From: Ureibacillus sp. FSL W7-1570
GTDB taxonomy: Bacteria; Bacillota; Bacilli; Bacillales_A; Planococcaceae
NCBI RefSeq assembly: GCF_038593265.1
Contig: NZ_CP151979.1
Location: forward strand, 2,060,001 to 2,124,000
Length of the DNA: 64,000 nt
Direction of reading: 5' to 3'
A program made the translations under genes and the position numbers. This document shows, in pieces, positions 43,303-52,440 of the stretch. How positions within the stretch are numbered: position 1 is the first letter of the stretch; every line of letters begins with the position of its first letter. Below the pieces are notes generated by a model, which ran no database searches, was not told where the DNA came from, and saw only the letters and a program-made list of their open reading frames with translations.

Positions 43303-44793
43303 TTATTTTTCTTTTTCCGTTTTTAAAACTTCCAAAGTTTGATTGAATTCCTCTTCAATTTCCGGATTTGGTTTATACGTGATTAAACTTACAACCAACG
43401 CAACGATCAAGCAGGAGAAGAATCCTGGCACCATTTCATAAATGATTCCGGAAAGTGTGGAAGATTGACCCCAAATAAATGCAACCACGGCACCGACGAG
43501 CATTCCGCTTAATGCACCGATATTCGTCAGCTTTCTCCAATATAATGCCAAAAGGATAATCGGACCAAAGGCTGAACCGAACCCTGCCCAAGCGAATCCT
43601 ACCAAATCCAAAATGGAGTTATTTGGATTCCAAGCTAAAATCATGGCGATAATGGATACAACCAAAACGGCTAATCGTCCGGCTGTCACATAATGCTTGT
43701 CGGAAGCGTCTTTTTTAAATAATGCTTTATAAATATCCTCAATCAAAGCGGAAGAAGTAACGATTAATTGAGATGAAATTGTACTCATAATCGCCGCCAA
43801 AATGGCTGCCAATAAAACTCCGGCAACAAATGGATGGAACAAGATTTGCCCCATTTCAATGAAAATGGTTTCCGGATCGTCAAGCGTCAATCCATTTTGT
43901 TGGAAATACGCAACCCCTACAAGCGCTGTACAGATCGCACCGACCAAACTTAGAATCATCCACCCAATTCCAATGCGACGGGCACTTTTCATTTCTTTCA
44001 CCGTGTTTATCGCCATGAAGCGAACGATGATGTGCGGTTGACCGAAATATCCAAGACCCCATGCGACTGATGAAATAATTCCGGCTGCAGCCGCTGTTGA
44101 CGGAAGTAAAGATAAATGCTCCGTATTTACAGTTGTGATGGCACTGTGGGTATCTCCGAAACCACCTGTTACGAAAATACCTACAAGCGGAACCAAGATC
44201 AACGCCAGGAACATGATTGTCCCTTGTACCACATCCGTATAACTTACCGCCAAGAAGCCGCCAAAAAGTGTATATATAACGACTACCGCAGCCACAATGA
44301 TCATCCCTAAGTGGTAATCAAGCCCGAAGGAACTTTGGAAAAACTTCCCTCCAGATACCATACCGGATGACACGTAGAATGTGAAGAATACTAGAATGAC
44401 GATTCCTGAAGCAATTCGCAACAATTTTGTATTGTCACGTAGACGGTTATCCAAAAAGCTTGGGATCGTAATGGAATCTTTTGAAACTTGTGTATAAACC
44501 CGCAAACGCGGCGCTACTAAAACGTAGTTCAAATATTGTCCGACTGTCAGCCCGATGGCGATCCATGCTTCCACTAGACCGGCTGCATAAATCGCGCCAG
44601 GCAATCCCATCAAGAGCCAGCCGGACATGTCTGCAGCACCGGCACTTAACGCAGTTGTAATAGGACCTAATCCCCGGCCTCCCAACATGAATTCTTTTAA
44701 GTTGCTAGTTCTTTTGAATGCATACCAACCGATAAATAACATTGCGGCCATATACAAAACGATTGCCAGCATCTGGTAGTGATATTCTTGCAT
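43303..44793 (-). CDS. putP: Sodium:proline symporter (PutP/OpuE)
   Basis: SSSF-family Na+-coupled importer of proline for nutrition or osmoprotection. The 496 residues show about thirteen segments with the family motifs GGRGLGPITTALSAGAADMSGWLL near residue 45, the IADAIWK-like GLVEAWIAIGLTVGQYLNY, the SSF signature region GWGLGYFGQPHIIVRFMA near 255, and ISSQLIVTSSALIEDIY near 340. The ATG at 44793 follows GGAGG by 8 bases. No putBCA genes are adjacent, which would favour osmotic (OpuE-like) use; this is inference. Confidence 0.92.
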   Translation of the reverse strand: MQEYHYQMLAIVLYMAAMLFIGWYAFKRTSNLKEFMLGGRGLGPITTALSAGAADMSGWLLMGLPGAIYAAGLVEAWIAIGLTVGQYLNYVLVAPRLRVYTQVSKDSITIPSFLDNRLRDNTKLLRIASGIVILVFFTFYVSSGMVSGGKFFQSSFGLDYHLGMIIVAAVVVIYTLFGGFLAVSYTDVVQGTIMFLALILVPLVGIFVTGGFGDTHSAITTVNTEHLSLLPSTAAAAGIISSVAWGLGYFGQPHIIVRFMAINTVKEMKSARRIGIGWMILSLVGAICTALVGVAYFQQNGLTLDDPETIFIEMGQILFHPFVAGVLLAAILAAIMSTISSQLIVTSSALIEDIYKALFKKDASDKHYVTAGRLAVLVVSIIAMILAWNPNNSILDLVGFAWAGFGSAFGPIILLALYWRKLTNIGALSGMLVGAVVAFIWGQSSTLSGIIYEMVPGFFSCLIVALVVSLITYKPNPEIEEEFNQTLEVLKTEKEK

Positions 44794-45073
44794 AAAATAT
44801 TCCTCCATTTCTTTTACTATTTCTTTTTCGAATACTTTGATACATAAAGCAGCGGAAAGGGGACGATTCTTAGAAAATTATTTTATAGTATTACTTTACC
44901 ACATGAATATGTTTCTTGAATATAATATTATTTCAAAAAATTCGATTTTCTAATAAAATTCCGCATACGAAATTTTTACTTTATTTTTTCCATGGGCTTT
45001 CCACCTTATTCAAAACCACGGATTATATGTTAAACTAATGACGATTATCCTATATCAAAGAAGGTTGATAGTA

Positions 45074-46240
45074 ATGGAATTTGATGGAATGAAGCAGCTG
45101 TTGCTGGAACTGATCCAACAAAAAAAATTGGTTTCAGCTACAATCAGTCAGCCCAGAAAAAAATCCGACGGGCTGAAAAGGATAAAATTGAAACCAGTTG
45201 AGATTAAAGGACAGTACCACATTCAGCTGGAATATCAATTTGAAAGAATATTAAAGCATGAAAATGTTTTACTGGAAAATTTTTGTTCAGTCTTAGATAG
45301 TATTTTTAAAAAATTCAGACAATTCCATGGGCAATTCACTGATCGCATAATACAAGTCCAATTGTCGAAAAAGAATAAAGTTTTCTGGAAAGAAGAGAAA
45401 ACGGAATCAATCAAAGAAGTGTCTTTATCCCATAATCGCAAAAAGAATTATTTGCTGAATGAATCCACTCCATATCCGTTCCTGGTGCGCCTTGGTGTCC
45501 AAACCCCTGATGGAAAAGTGAAAAAACAAAAATACGATAAATTTCGCCAAATCAACCGCTTTCTTGAATTTATTGATGATTCGCTCGATTATTTGTCGAA
45601 AGACCGGCAAATCCGGATCCTCGATTTCGGTTCAGGAAAATCCTATTTAACCTTCGCCTTATATCATTATTTAAAAATGGAGAAGGGACTGGATATCAAA
45701 GTAACGGGCCTGGACTTGAAAAAAGAAGTGATTGAGGAATGCAACAAGATTGCAAAAGATTTGCAATATGACCATTTGGAGTTTCTTGTAGGGGACATCA
45801 GCGATTATCATGATGAAACTTCCGTGGACATGGTTGTCACGTTGCATGCTTGCGATGTTGCAACCGATATGGCGTTGGCCCGCGCAGTAAAATGGGGGGC
45901 TAAAGTCATTTTGAGCGTGCCATGCTGCCAACATGAATTGAACCGCCAATTGAATGCTCCCCAATTGGAAATTATGACACAGCATGGATTAATCAAAGAG
46001 CGCTTCGCCGCCCTAGCAACGGATTCCATCCGTGCAGAAATCCTGAAATTGGTCGGATACGAAGTGCAACTGATGGAATTCATTGATATGGAGCATACAC
46101 CAAAAAATATATTAATCCGAGCCTATTATACCGGCAGAAAACCAACCAAACACGAATTCGAACGATACAAAGGGTTTATTGATTTCTTATCGGCAAAACC
46201 GTTTTTGCAAAAGGAACTGGAAGAATATTTCATATCATGA
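45074..46240 (+). CDS. SAM-dependent methyltransferase of unknown target
   Basis: A 388-residue protein in two parts. Residues 1-150 are a basic region without a recognised domain (ISQPRKKSDGLKRIKLKPVEIK). Residues 165-330 form a class I methyltransferase fold: ILDFGSGKSYLTFALYHYL is the SAM-binding motif I, GLDLKKEVIEECN follows, and VTLHACDVATD plus SVPCCQHELN replace the usual motif IV; the Cys pair in PCCQHELN is characteristic of this methyltransferase group (related to TRM13-like proteins). The target, perhaps RNA, is not known. Start 45074 chosen for its AAGGTTG site; 45038 has none. Confidence 0.78.
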   Translation: MEFDGMKQLLLELIQQKKLVSATISQPRKKSDGLKRIKLKPVEIKGQYHIQLEYQFERILKHENVLLENFCSVLDSIFKKFRQFHGQFTDRIIQVQLSKKNKVFWKEEKTESIKEVSLSHNRKKNYLLNESTPYPFLVRLGVQTPDGKVKKQKYDKFRQINRFLEFIDDSLDYLSKDRQIRILDFGSGKSYLTFALYHYLKMEKGLDIKVTGLDLKKEVIEECNKIAKDLQYDHLEFLVGDISDYHDETSVDMVVTLHACDVATDMALARAVKWGAKVILSVPCCQHELNRQLNAPQLEIMTQHGLIKERFAALATDSIRAEILKLVGYEVQLMEFIDMEHTPKNILIRAYYTGRKPTKHEFERYKGFIDFLSAKPFLQKELEEYFIS

Positions 46241-46251
46241 GAAACCATAAT

Positions 46252-46295
46252 AAAGTATATTAATGTGGCTGTGCCCGTTAATATACTTTTTTCTT
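46252..46295 (+). terminator. Terminator after the methyltransferase
   Basis: AAAGTATATTAA and TTAATATACTTT arms around GTGGCTGTGCCCG, then TTTTCTTT. Confidence 0.82.
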
Positions 46296-46450
46296 TCTCC
46301 ATTGATCCATCTGAAAAAATTGTTACAAATAATATTACAGGAATGTAAATTTTGTCATTTTCGACACCTCTATTCTATGGTTTTGGACTATTTTTTGCTA
46401 TCATAAAAAAGGTTTGAATAAACTAACGCATATCAGGGGGCATTACATTC

Positions 46451-47071
46451 ATGTTTAATCCAAGAAAATCAGATCCATTTTTTTCGTCATTGCACAAGAT
46501 TGCAGAAAACATGCGGGATGCAGTTCATTATGCCAATGACTTCAATGTTGATTCTATGGCTGATTTAAAAGAATTAAGTATCAAAGTAAAACAGTATGAA
46601 ACAGATGGGGACAATTTGATTCATGAACTGATTGTGATGTTAAACAAATCATTCATGACGCCTATCGAAAGGGAAGATATATTAGCATTAGCAATCAAGA
46701 TGGACGATGTATTAGATGGTATAGAACAATGTTTTGCACACTTGGAAATGTTCTCAATTCCTGAATTGGATGACAACATGCGCGCATTTCTAAAATACAT
46801 AACAAGAAGTGCAGATGAAATTGTAGCCGCAATCGACTTATTAAATAAGAAAGATTTACCTTCCATGAGAAACCATATTATTTTAATTAAGGACTATGAA
46901 CGTGAGTGTGATGAAATATCCCGTTCTTCCATCAAACAATTATTTTTAAATGAAAAAGATCCAATCCGTTTAATTAAATACAAAGATATTTACAATCAAT
47001 TAGAAGACATTGCAGATTATTGTCAAGACGTAGCAAACACCCTAGAAACAATCATCATGCGTAATGCGTAA
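46451..47071 (+). CDS. ykaA: DUF47/PhoU-like protein partner of the phosphate carrier
   Basis: A 206-residue all-helical protein of the PhoU_div/DUF47 family. The motifs FFSSLHKIAENMRDAV near the start, YETDGDNLIHELI near residue 45 and TPIEREDILALAIKMDDVLDGIEQ near 75 supply the Glu/Asp metal-binding pattern of PhoU proteins. Such proteins are almost always encoded with a Pit carrier and are thought to modulate it. The next gene, pit, begins 22 bases downstream, so they form an operon. The site GGGGGC before ATG is good. Two TTACA repeats lie about 110 bases upstream. Confidence 0.88.
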   Translation: MFNPRKSDPFFSSLHKIAENMRDAVHYANDFNVDSMADLKELSIKVKQYETDGDNLIHELIVMLNKSFMTPIEREDILALAIKMDDVLDGIEQCFAHLEMFSIPELDDNMRAFLKYITRSADEIVAAIDLLNKKDLPSMRNHIILIKDYERECDEISRSSIKQLFLNEKDPIRLIKYKDIYNQLEDIADYCQDVANTLETIIMRNA

Positions 47072-47093
47072 AAACGGAGTGGAGAAATAGGAT

Positions 47094-48110
47094 ATGGATA
47101 CCATTTTTATCATAACAATATTAATCGTGATTTGTGCATTAGCATTCGACTTTATTAACGGATTTCATGATACAGCAAACGCCATTGCTACGTCTGTTTC
47201 AACTCGTGCACTACCACCGCGCACAGCTGTAATGCTTGCTGCTATTATGAACTTCCTTGGTGCGATTTCATTCGTAGGTGTGGCTAAAGCCATTGCCAGC
47301 GACATCGTAGACCCATTTTCGTTGAATCAAACACCGGATGATACAACCGGTTCAGTCGTAATTTTAGCAGCATTGCTTTCTGCAATATTATGGAATTTAG
47401 TTACTTGGTATTTTGGGATTCCATCAAGCTCATCCCATACGTTAATCGGTTCCATTGCAGGAGCCGCCATTGCTGCAGCAGGATTTGATATTCTAAACTA
47501 CTCCGGATTTCTTGGAATTTTAAAAGCTTTAATCTTTTCGCCTTTCATCGCTTTTGCTGTCGGCTTTTTATTTATGACTTTGTTTAAACTGATGTTTAAG
47601 AATTTGAATCTTTATCGCACCAATAAAGGTTTCCGTACAATGCAAATTTTCACTGCCTCATTACAGGCATTTACGCACGGTACAAACGATGCCCAAAAAG
47701 CCATGGGGATTATTACAATGGCTTTAATTGCAGCAGGTATGCAACATGATAATGAAGTACAAGAATGGGTGCGAATTGCCTGCGCCATTGCAATGGGATT
47801 AGGTACTTCCATCGGGGGATACAAAATCATCAAAACCGTTGGAACAAAGATTATGAAAATTCGTCCTGTCAACGGCGCTGCAGCTGACTTGGCATCCGCA
47901 ACGGTCATCTTCGGGGCAACATTGATTCATTTACCTGTATCAACAACCCACGTTATTTCTTCATCCATTATGGGGGTTGGATCTGCCCAACGTGCGAAGG
48001 GGGTAAATTGGGGAGTTGCCCGCAAAATCGTGTTGACTTGGATTATCACAATGCCGATATCCGCTGTAATCTCTGCAGGCATTTACCTTATTTTGAATCT
48101 GTTCTTCTAA
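47094..48110 (+). CDS. pit: Low-affinity inorganic phosphate transporter (PiT family)
   Basis: Cation-coupled phosphate importer of 338 residues with about ten segments. Both PiT signature repeats are visible: DFINGFHDTANAIATSVSTRAL near residue 20 and FTHGTNDAQKAMGII near residue 200. GIPSSSSHTLIGSIAGAAIA and LPVSTTHVISSSIMGVG are the other conserved halves of the inverted repeat. Second gene of the ykaA-pit operon; the terminator follows the stop at once. Confidence 0.94.
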   Translation: MDTIFIITILIVICALAFDFINGFHDTANAIATSVSTRALPPRTAVMLAAIMNFLGAISFVGVAKAIASDIVDPFSLNQTPDDTTGSVVILAALLSAILWNLVTWYFGIPSSSSHTLIGSIAGAAIAAAGFDILNYSGFLGILKALIFSPFIAFAVGFLFMTLFKLMFKNLNLYRTNKGFRTMQIFTASLQAFTHGTNDAQKAMGIITMALIAAGMQHDNEVQEWVRIACAIAMGLGTSIGGYKIIKTVGTKIMKIRPVNGAAADLASATVIFGATLIHLPVSTTHVISSSIMGVGSAQRAKGVNWGVARKIVLTWIITMPISAVISAGIYLILNLFF

Positions 48111-48111
48111 A

Positions 48112-48148
48112 AAAAAGCACGAGCTTTGATGCTCGTGTTTATATTTTT
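48112..48148. terminator. Terminator between pit and the 52-aa gene
   Basis: GCACGAGC, TTTGAT, GCTCGTGTTT, then ATATTTTTTTA on the plus strand; A-rich on the other side, so it can serve the convergent small gene. Confidence 0.8.
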
Positions 48149-48297
48149 TTATTGGATGAAATGAATTCCAAAGATTGAGTGCTTTGATTGATGGATGGTT
48201 CATAAACGGCGTAAAAAATGGTCAATGCAATAACGACCAACAGACTTACTAAAAGAATAATGCCCATAAGAATGATTGCCGCTTTTTTTCCGCTCAT
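48139..48297 (-). CDS. Small single-span membrane protein, 52 aa
   Basis: The frame runs from ATG at 48297 to TAA at 48139. The 52 residues are a short basic N-terminus (MSGKKAA), one hydrophobic segment (IILMGIILLVSLLVVIALTIF) that is long enough to span the membrane, and a polar tail ending SSNKKI. A ribosome site AAGGGG lies about 8 bases before the ATG. I do not recognise a family. It is convergent with pit and its stop codon lies at the edge of the shared terminator. Confidence 0.6.
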   Translation of the reverse strand: MSGKKAAIILMGIILLVSLLVVIALTIFYAVYEPSINQSTQSLEFISSNKKI

Positions 48298-48382
48298 TCG
48301 AAATCCCCTTTTCTAATAATCGTTCGACTGCCTTTCACAGTTTAGTATACAATACCTCATCACCCGCGGGGCATGGAATTTG

Positions 48383-49462
48383 TTATAGCGTTTTCGTCGC
48401 AGTCTCCTTAATTTTCTTTCTCTCTTCGTAAATATTTTTCACAATGACTTTCAATACGGCATAAGTCGGAATGCCAATGATGATTGCAACAAATCCGCCA
48501 ATATTCCCTGCAGCGAGTACAATGGTAATAACCGTTAATGGATGAATGTCCAAAGATTTACCCATGATATTTGGAGTGATTAAATTGCTTTCCAATTGCT
48601 GAGCAACCAGAGTAATGACACATACCCAAATCACCAAAATCGGGTCTTGGATGATGGCGACAAGAATCGCCGGCGCCAGAGAGAGCCACGGACCGATGAA
48701 CGGGATCATGTTCATGAAGAATGAGAAAATTGCAAGTAATAGCGCATATTCGAGACCGATGATCAAATACCCGATCAGCATCATTGTGGCAAGAATCAAA
48801 CTGACGAGCACTTGTCCCTGCACATAATTTTTCAACACTTCATTGATGTCTTCCAATGTATTTTTCACCCAAGTCCGGCGTTCACCGGTAAAGAGTTTAT
48901 AAATATTGGGTGCAAACTTTTCATGATCCTTTAACATGAATATATAAAAGAACGGCACCAAAATCAGGGTAAAAATCGTTGAAACGGTACCACTTACCAG
49001 GTTTACAATGCTTTTGCTTCCCACCACTACAATATCTTGAATGGAATTTGTAACGGAATCGATAAAGTTTTCAACTTGCGGCGGCAAATTATCTTTATTT
49101 TCCAAAATAAAATCCGTTGTATCCATAATTTTGTCCCCTATACTTGGCGCGTTTTGCACTAAACGGTTCACCTGTTCGGCAATCGGGTTTCCGATAATCA
49201 ACAACAATCCGGTCACCAAACCCGCAAAAACCAGGACAATTGTAGATATGCTTGCCCATCTTGGCAGCCCCTTTTTTTCCAGCCAGCGTTGAAGAGGTTC
49301 TGATATGTAAAAAAGTACACCGCTCAATAATACAGGTACAAAAATCGTTTTTATGATGATCACAATTGGATTAAAAATCCAATGTATTTCTATTACATAT
49401 TTAATAATTAGTAGAGCAATTAAAATACCAATGCCCACTTGAAACCATAGTTTTTTTGTCAT
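48383..49462 (-). CDS. AI-2E family transporter (UPF0118/PerM type)
   Basis: Polytopic membrane protein of 359 residues, about seven to eight segments. The family pattern is visible: PVLLSGVLFYISEPLQRWLEKK near residue 40, the soluble loop with NRLVQNAPSIGDKIMD, then GQVLVSLILATMMLIGYLIIGLEYALLLAIFSFFMNMIPFIGPWLS split over two segments, and LESNLITPNIMGKSLDIHPL near 300. Members are described as exporters of autoinducer-2 or as Na+(Li+)/H+ antiporters, so the substrate is uncertain. ATG with GGGAGTGATGGAGCG upstream. Confidence 0.85.
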   Translation of the reverse strand: MTKKLWFQVGIGILIALLIIKYVIEIHWIFNPIVIIIKTIFVPVLLSGVLFYISEPLQRWLEKKGLPRWASISTIVLVFAGLVTGLLLIIGNPIAEQVNRLVQNAPSIGDKIMDTTDFILENKDNLPPQVENFIDSVTNSIQDIVVVGSKSIVNLVSGTVSTIFTLILVPFFYIFMLKDHEKFAPNIYKLFTGERRTWVKNTLEDINEVLKNYVQGQVLVSLILATMMLIGYLIIGLEYALLLAIFSFFMNMIPFIGPWLSLAPAILVAIIQDPILVIWVCVITLVAQQLESNLITPNIMGKSLDIHPLTVITIVLAAGNIGGFVAIIIGIPTYAVLKVIVKNIYEERKKIKETATKTL

Positions 49463-49696
49463 CGCTCCATCACTCCCTTATCCAAGTCTACCCACTTATA
49501 AGCACCCCCTATACAACCTGTACCAAATTGGGGTTCACTTAATAAAATTATCTTACAAAAAATGTATATAAACAACAAATGTTATTTTTTTATACGGCCA
49601 GATTAAACAAAAAGTTCCAGCTATCTATATTTTTCCCTCCATCTATATACTAAACTGAGATAAAAGGGGAAGAATCAGTGGAAATGAGGGAATGTC

Positions 49697-50200
49697 ATGA
49701 TTTATGAATTTATTGCATGCAATCAAAAATTGCCCACTTTTCAAGAAGCGCTTGAAGATGAACAGATGAAATCCTATAACGAACTTTTGGCATTGGGGCT
49801 TTCGGAAGAGCAAATTGCCATACGGGGGGTGGATTTAAAAGGCATCGACCGTGACAAAAAGGTTTTCTGGATCCGGTTGCCGGATGAACTTTTGAATAGC
49901 CCGCTGCTAGTGGAAAAAGACTCTCATAATCCTTACGCCCGATACTTATCGGACAAAAAATATGTCTATAAACTGTCTAATGTCAGCAGCGAAATCATTC
50001 CACATGTCGCCTATTATTTGTTGAAATATGCGAATTTATGGAGAGAATTGGAGATATGGCGAGTCATCCAGGACGATTACTTAATCGACATGGCGGAAAT
50101 TCCCCATCGAATCATTCCTTTGCATGTATTAACATTGGAAGATTTAGAAGCTTTTTTTGATCGTCCAGCTCCCCGGAAAATGACGATTACCCAACCGTAA
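49697..50200 (+). CDS. Protein of unknown function, 167 aa
   Basis: I do not recognise it. It is a soluble, acidic protein with no signal peptide, membrane segment or metal cluster. It begins MIYEFIACNQKLPTFQEAL and has a mixed alpha/beta look (DKKVFWIRLPDELL, then YVYKLSNVSSEIIPHVAYYLL) and an aromatic stretch LWRELEIWRVIQDDYL near residue 120. The ATG follows a GAGGGAATGTC region. It stands alone and has no clear terminator on its own strand, the hairpin after it being oriented for yeeI. Confidence 0.65.
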   Translation: MIYEFIACNQKLPTFQEALEDEQMKSYNELLALGLSEEQIAIRGVDLKGIDRDKKVFWIRLPDELLNSPLLVEKDSHNPYARYLSDKKYVYKLSNVSSEIIPHVAYYLLKYANLWRELEIWRVIQDDYLIDMAEIPHRIIPLHVLTLEDLEAFFDRPAPRKMTITQP

Positions 50201-50241
50201 CTAAGACAACAACTGTCAATTCTTACAATTTTTCAAGCGAC

Positions 50242-50284
50242 AAAAAATGCCTCCTCATTCGTGACAATACTTTTGAGGAGGCAG
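50242..50284 (-). terminator. Terminator after yeeI
   Basis: On the minus strand TGCCTCCTCA, 16-base loop, TGAGGAGGCA, then TTTTTTG. It lies about 115 bases after the yeeI stop. Confidence 0.78.
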
Positions 50285-50397
50285 GATATCGCAATCCATT
50301 GAGATAAAATCAAGATGTATATGACAGTCCGTATCGTTGATTGCGACTTTTGCTAATTTTGTTTGTTGGGAAATATTAATTCCAACATTCAGGAATA

Positions 50398-51117
50398 TTA
50401 ATCTTCCAAATCCGCATTGTGGTAGACGCGTTGCACATCTTCCAAATCTTCCAACGCATCAATCATTTTTTCGAATTTTGCTTTATCTTCCCCAGTTAAT
50501 TTTACTTCCGTTTGAGGAATCATTGTAAGTTCGGCTACTGCAAATTCCTCAATTCCCGCCGCTTTGAACGCTTCTTGTGCAGCATGGAACTGATTTGGTT
50601 CCGCATAAACAATGGTCATTCCATCTTCCTCAAATACATCCCGTGCATCAATGTCCGCTTCCAATAATATTTCCAACACTTCATCCACGGATTTTCCTTC
50701 AATTCCAAATACGGCTGTAGGATCGAACATATAAGAAACGGATCCTGCCACTCCCATGTTTCCGCCGTTTTTCCCGAAAGCGGCACGCACTTCAGATACG
50801 GTACGATTCACGTTATTTGTTAAAGCGTCGACAATCACCATTGTTCCGCCTACGCCAAATCCTTCGTAACGCAATTCGTCATAATCTTCTCCGCCCGCAC
50901 CTTTTGCTTTTTCAATAGCACGGTCAATAATATGTCTCGGTACATTATACGTTTTCGCTCTTTCCAGAACGGCTTTTAACGCCTGGTTCAACTCTGGGTC
51001 CGGATCACCTTTTTTCGCAGCTACATAAATTTCCTTACCGAATTTCGCATAAATTCGGCTGGTGTTTTTATCTTTTTCCGCCTTTTTATCTTTAATATTG
51101 TTCCATTTACGACCCAT
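50398..51117 (-). CDS. yeeI: YebC/PmpR-family protein, YeeI type
   Basis: A 239-residue protein with the three-domain YebC fold. The N-terminus [21 protein letters not shown] is that of the YeeI/YeeN branch (the YebC1 branch starts MAGHSKW). Further motifs: [23 protein letters not shown] near residue 65 and [28 protein letters not shown] near 110. Formerly seen as a transcription factor; recent work on the family points to a ribosome-associated role relieving stalls at proline stretches. Start at 51117 gives the conserved N-terminus; the in-frame ATG at 51126 is three codons earlier. Confidence 0.92.
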   Translation of the reverse strand: MGRKWNNIKDKKAEKDKNTSRIYAKFGKEIYVAAKKGDPDPELNQALKAVLERAKTYNVPRHIIDRAIEKAKGAGGEDYDELRYEGFGVGGTMVIVDALTNNVNRTVSEVRAAFGKNGGNMGVAGSVSYMFDPTAVFGIEGKSVDEVLEILLEADIDARDVFEEDGMTIVYAEPNQFHAAQEAFKAAGIEEFAVAELTMIPQTEVKLTGEDKAKFEKMIDALEDLEDVQRVYHNADLED

Positions 51118-51244
51118 TGGATTCACTCTCTTTCCTGGTTTAAGATATCAATTTAATCAGCATTCAATTTATATGACTGTACCATTATACAACATGATTT
51201 GTATTATGAAAATAATCCCTACTTGATTTTTCTCCGCAATACCT

Positions 51245-51724
51245 TTATAATGTTTGGTCCCCAATTTCCATATCTTCTAAAATTTTATTCAATAATGCTT
51301 CACATCCATCGGTCACCAATTCATATGTTTCTTGGAAATCGCCTGTATAATATGGATCCGGAACATCCTTTTTGTGTTCTGTCAAATCCAAAAAGCGGAA
51401 TATTTTAGGATGGTCGGGCTGACCTAACAATCGACGGATATTCCTTACATTGCTTTCATCCATACCGACAATATAATCAAATTTTTCAAAATCCTCTTTT
51501 TTCAACTGACGGGCAATGATACCGTCCGTGGGAATGTTATGTTCCCTCAATTTACTTACCGTGCCGTAATGGGGCGGTTCACCGACATGCCAGGAACTTG
51601 TACCTGCCGAATCCACTTCTATCTTGCCTTCCAACCCTCTCTTTTTCAACATGTCCCTGAACACCGCTTCAGCCATCGGTGAGCGGCAGATATTCCCCAA
51701 GCACACAAATATCACACGTTTCAT
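51245..51724 (-). CDS. Low-molecular-weight protein tyrosine phosphatase
   Basis: A 159-residue phosphatase that removes phosphate from tyrosine (YfkJ/PtpA type). The P-loop CLGNICRSPMAEAVF stands at residues 8-22 with nucleophile Cys and Arg, and the general-acid loop is DVPDPYYTGD near residue 120. The ATG at 51724 has GGGGG 8 bases upstream; the in-frame start at 51748 lies before a terminator hairpin and is unlikely. It follows plsC, separated by that terminator. Confidence 0.93.
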   Translation of the reverse strand: MKRVIFVCLGNICRSPMAEAVFRDMLKKRGLEGKIEVDSAGTSSWHVGEPPHYGTVSKLREHNIPTDGIIARQLKKEDFEKFDYIVGMDESNVRNIRRLLGQPDHPKIFRFLDLTEHKKDVPDPYYTGDFQETYELVTDGCEALLNKILEDMEIGDQTL

Positions 51725-51734
51725 CACATAACCC

Positions 51735-51766
51735 CCTTTAAAAAGCACCTTCCGAAGACGGAAAGT
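51735..51766 (-). terminator. Terminator between plsC and the phosphatase gene
   Basis: On the minus strand AGCACTTTCCG, TCTT, CGGAAGGTGCT, then TTTT. The phosphatase ribosome site follows within 10 bases. Confidence 0.82.
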
Positions 51767-51767
51767 G

Positions 51768-52370
51768 CTATTTCATTTCTATTTTTTGTTTCAGTTCTTC
51801 CGTTAGTCTTTGAAACTCTTTCTCCAAAAAAGCGGTATATTCTTCCCTGGCCTCTTTGCCTGCAGGAACTGTAAAAGGCTTTCCATAAATCAAATACGCT
51901 TTTTTCCGTTGAAACACTTCCTTCAGATTTTTTGGACCAATATAAGCCGCCGGAACGACTTTCGCTTTTGCAAGTTGCGCAATGGTGATCGCCCCTTGTT
52001 TCAATTCGCTATTATTCGTCGTTCGGGTGCCGCTCGGAAAAATACCAACAATTTCCCCTTTTTTCAATAATTGAAGCGGGATTTTAATGACGCTTGGCCC
52101 CGGATTGTCACGGTCAACGGGAAAAGCGTTCAACTTCGTAATCAACCATCCCAGACCTTTTATATCAAACAGCTGTTTCTTTGCCATAAAGTGAATTTGT
52201 CTGGGATAAATGGAAAGGCCCAGATTCAAAATATCAATATATCCGTTGTGGGTACATGCCAAAACATACCCTTCATCCTTCGGTATATTTTCTTTGCCGA
52301 ATTCTTTCGCTCTTGAACCGTTCAATGACAGAAACGGCCCCACTATTTTTGCTCCGATATCATATAACAC
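51768..52370 (-). CDS. plsC: 1-acyl-sn-glycerol-3-phosphate acyltransferase
   Basis: Acylates lysophosphatidic acid to phosphatidic acid at the membrane. The 200 residues show motif I as HNGYID (HX4D) near residue 41, motif II in AFPVDRDNPGPS, and motif III as FPSGTR, where the usual Glu (FPEGTR) is replaced by Ser. Motif IV is VVPAAYIGP. The start is GTG with AGG 8 bases upstream. The Ser substitution may alter substrate handling; some Firmicute homologues share it from memory. Confidence 0.88.
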   Translation of the reverse strand: MLYDIGAKIVGPFLSLNGSRAKEFGKENIPKDEGYVLACTHNGYIDILNLGLSIYPRQIHFMAKKQLFDIKGLGWLITKLNAFPVDRDNPGPSVIKIPLQLLKKGEIVGIFPSGTRTTNNSELKQGAITIAQLAKAKVVPAAYIGPKNLKEVFQRKKAYLIYGKPFTVPAGKEAREEYTAFLEKEFQRLTEELKQKIEMK

Positions 52371-52440
52371 AGCAGATTCCTACCCTTAATCTAGTTTTAT
52401 TAATCTATTTTAAAAAAAACGTCCTGTTCTTTCAATCGAA

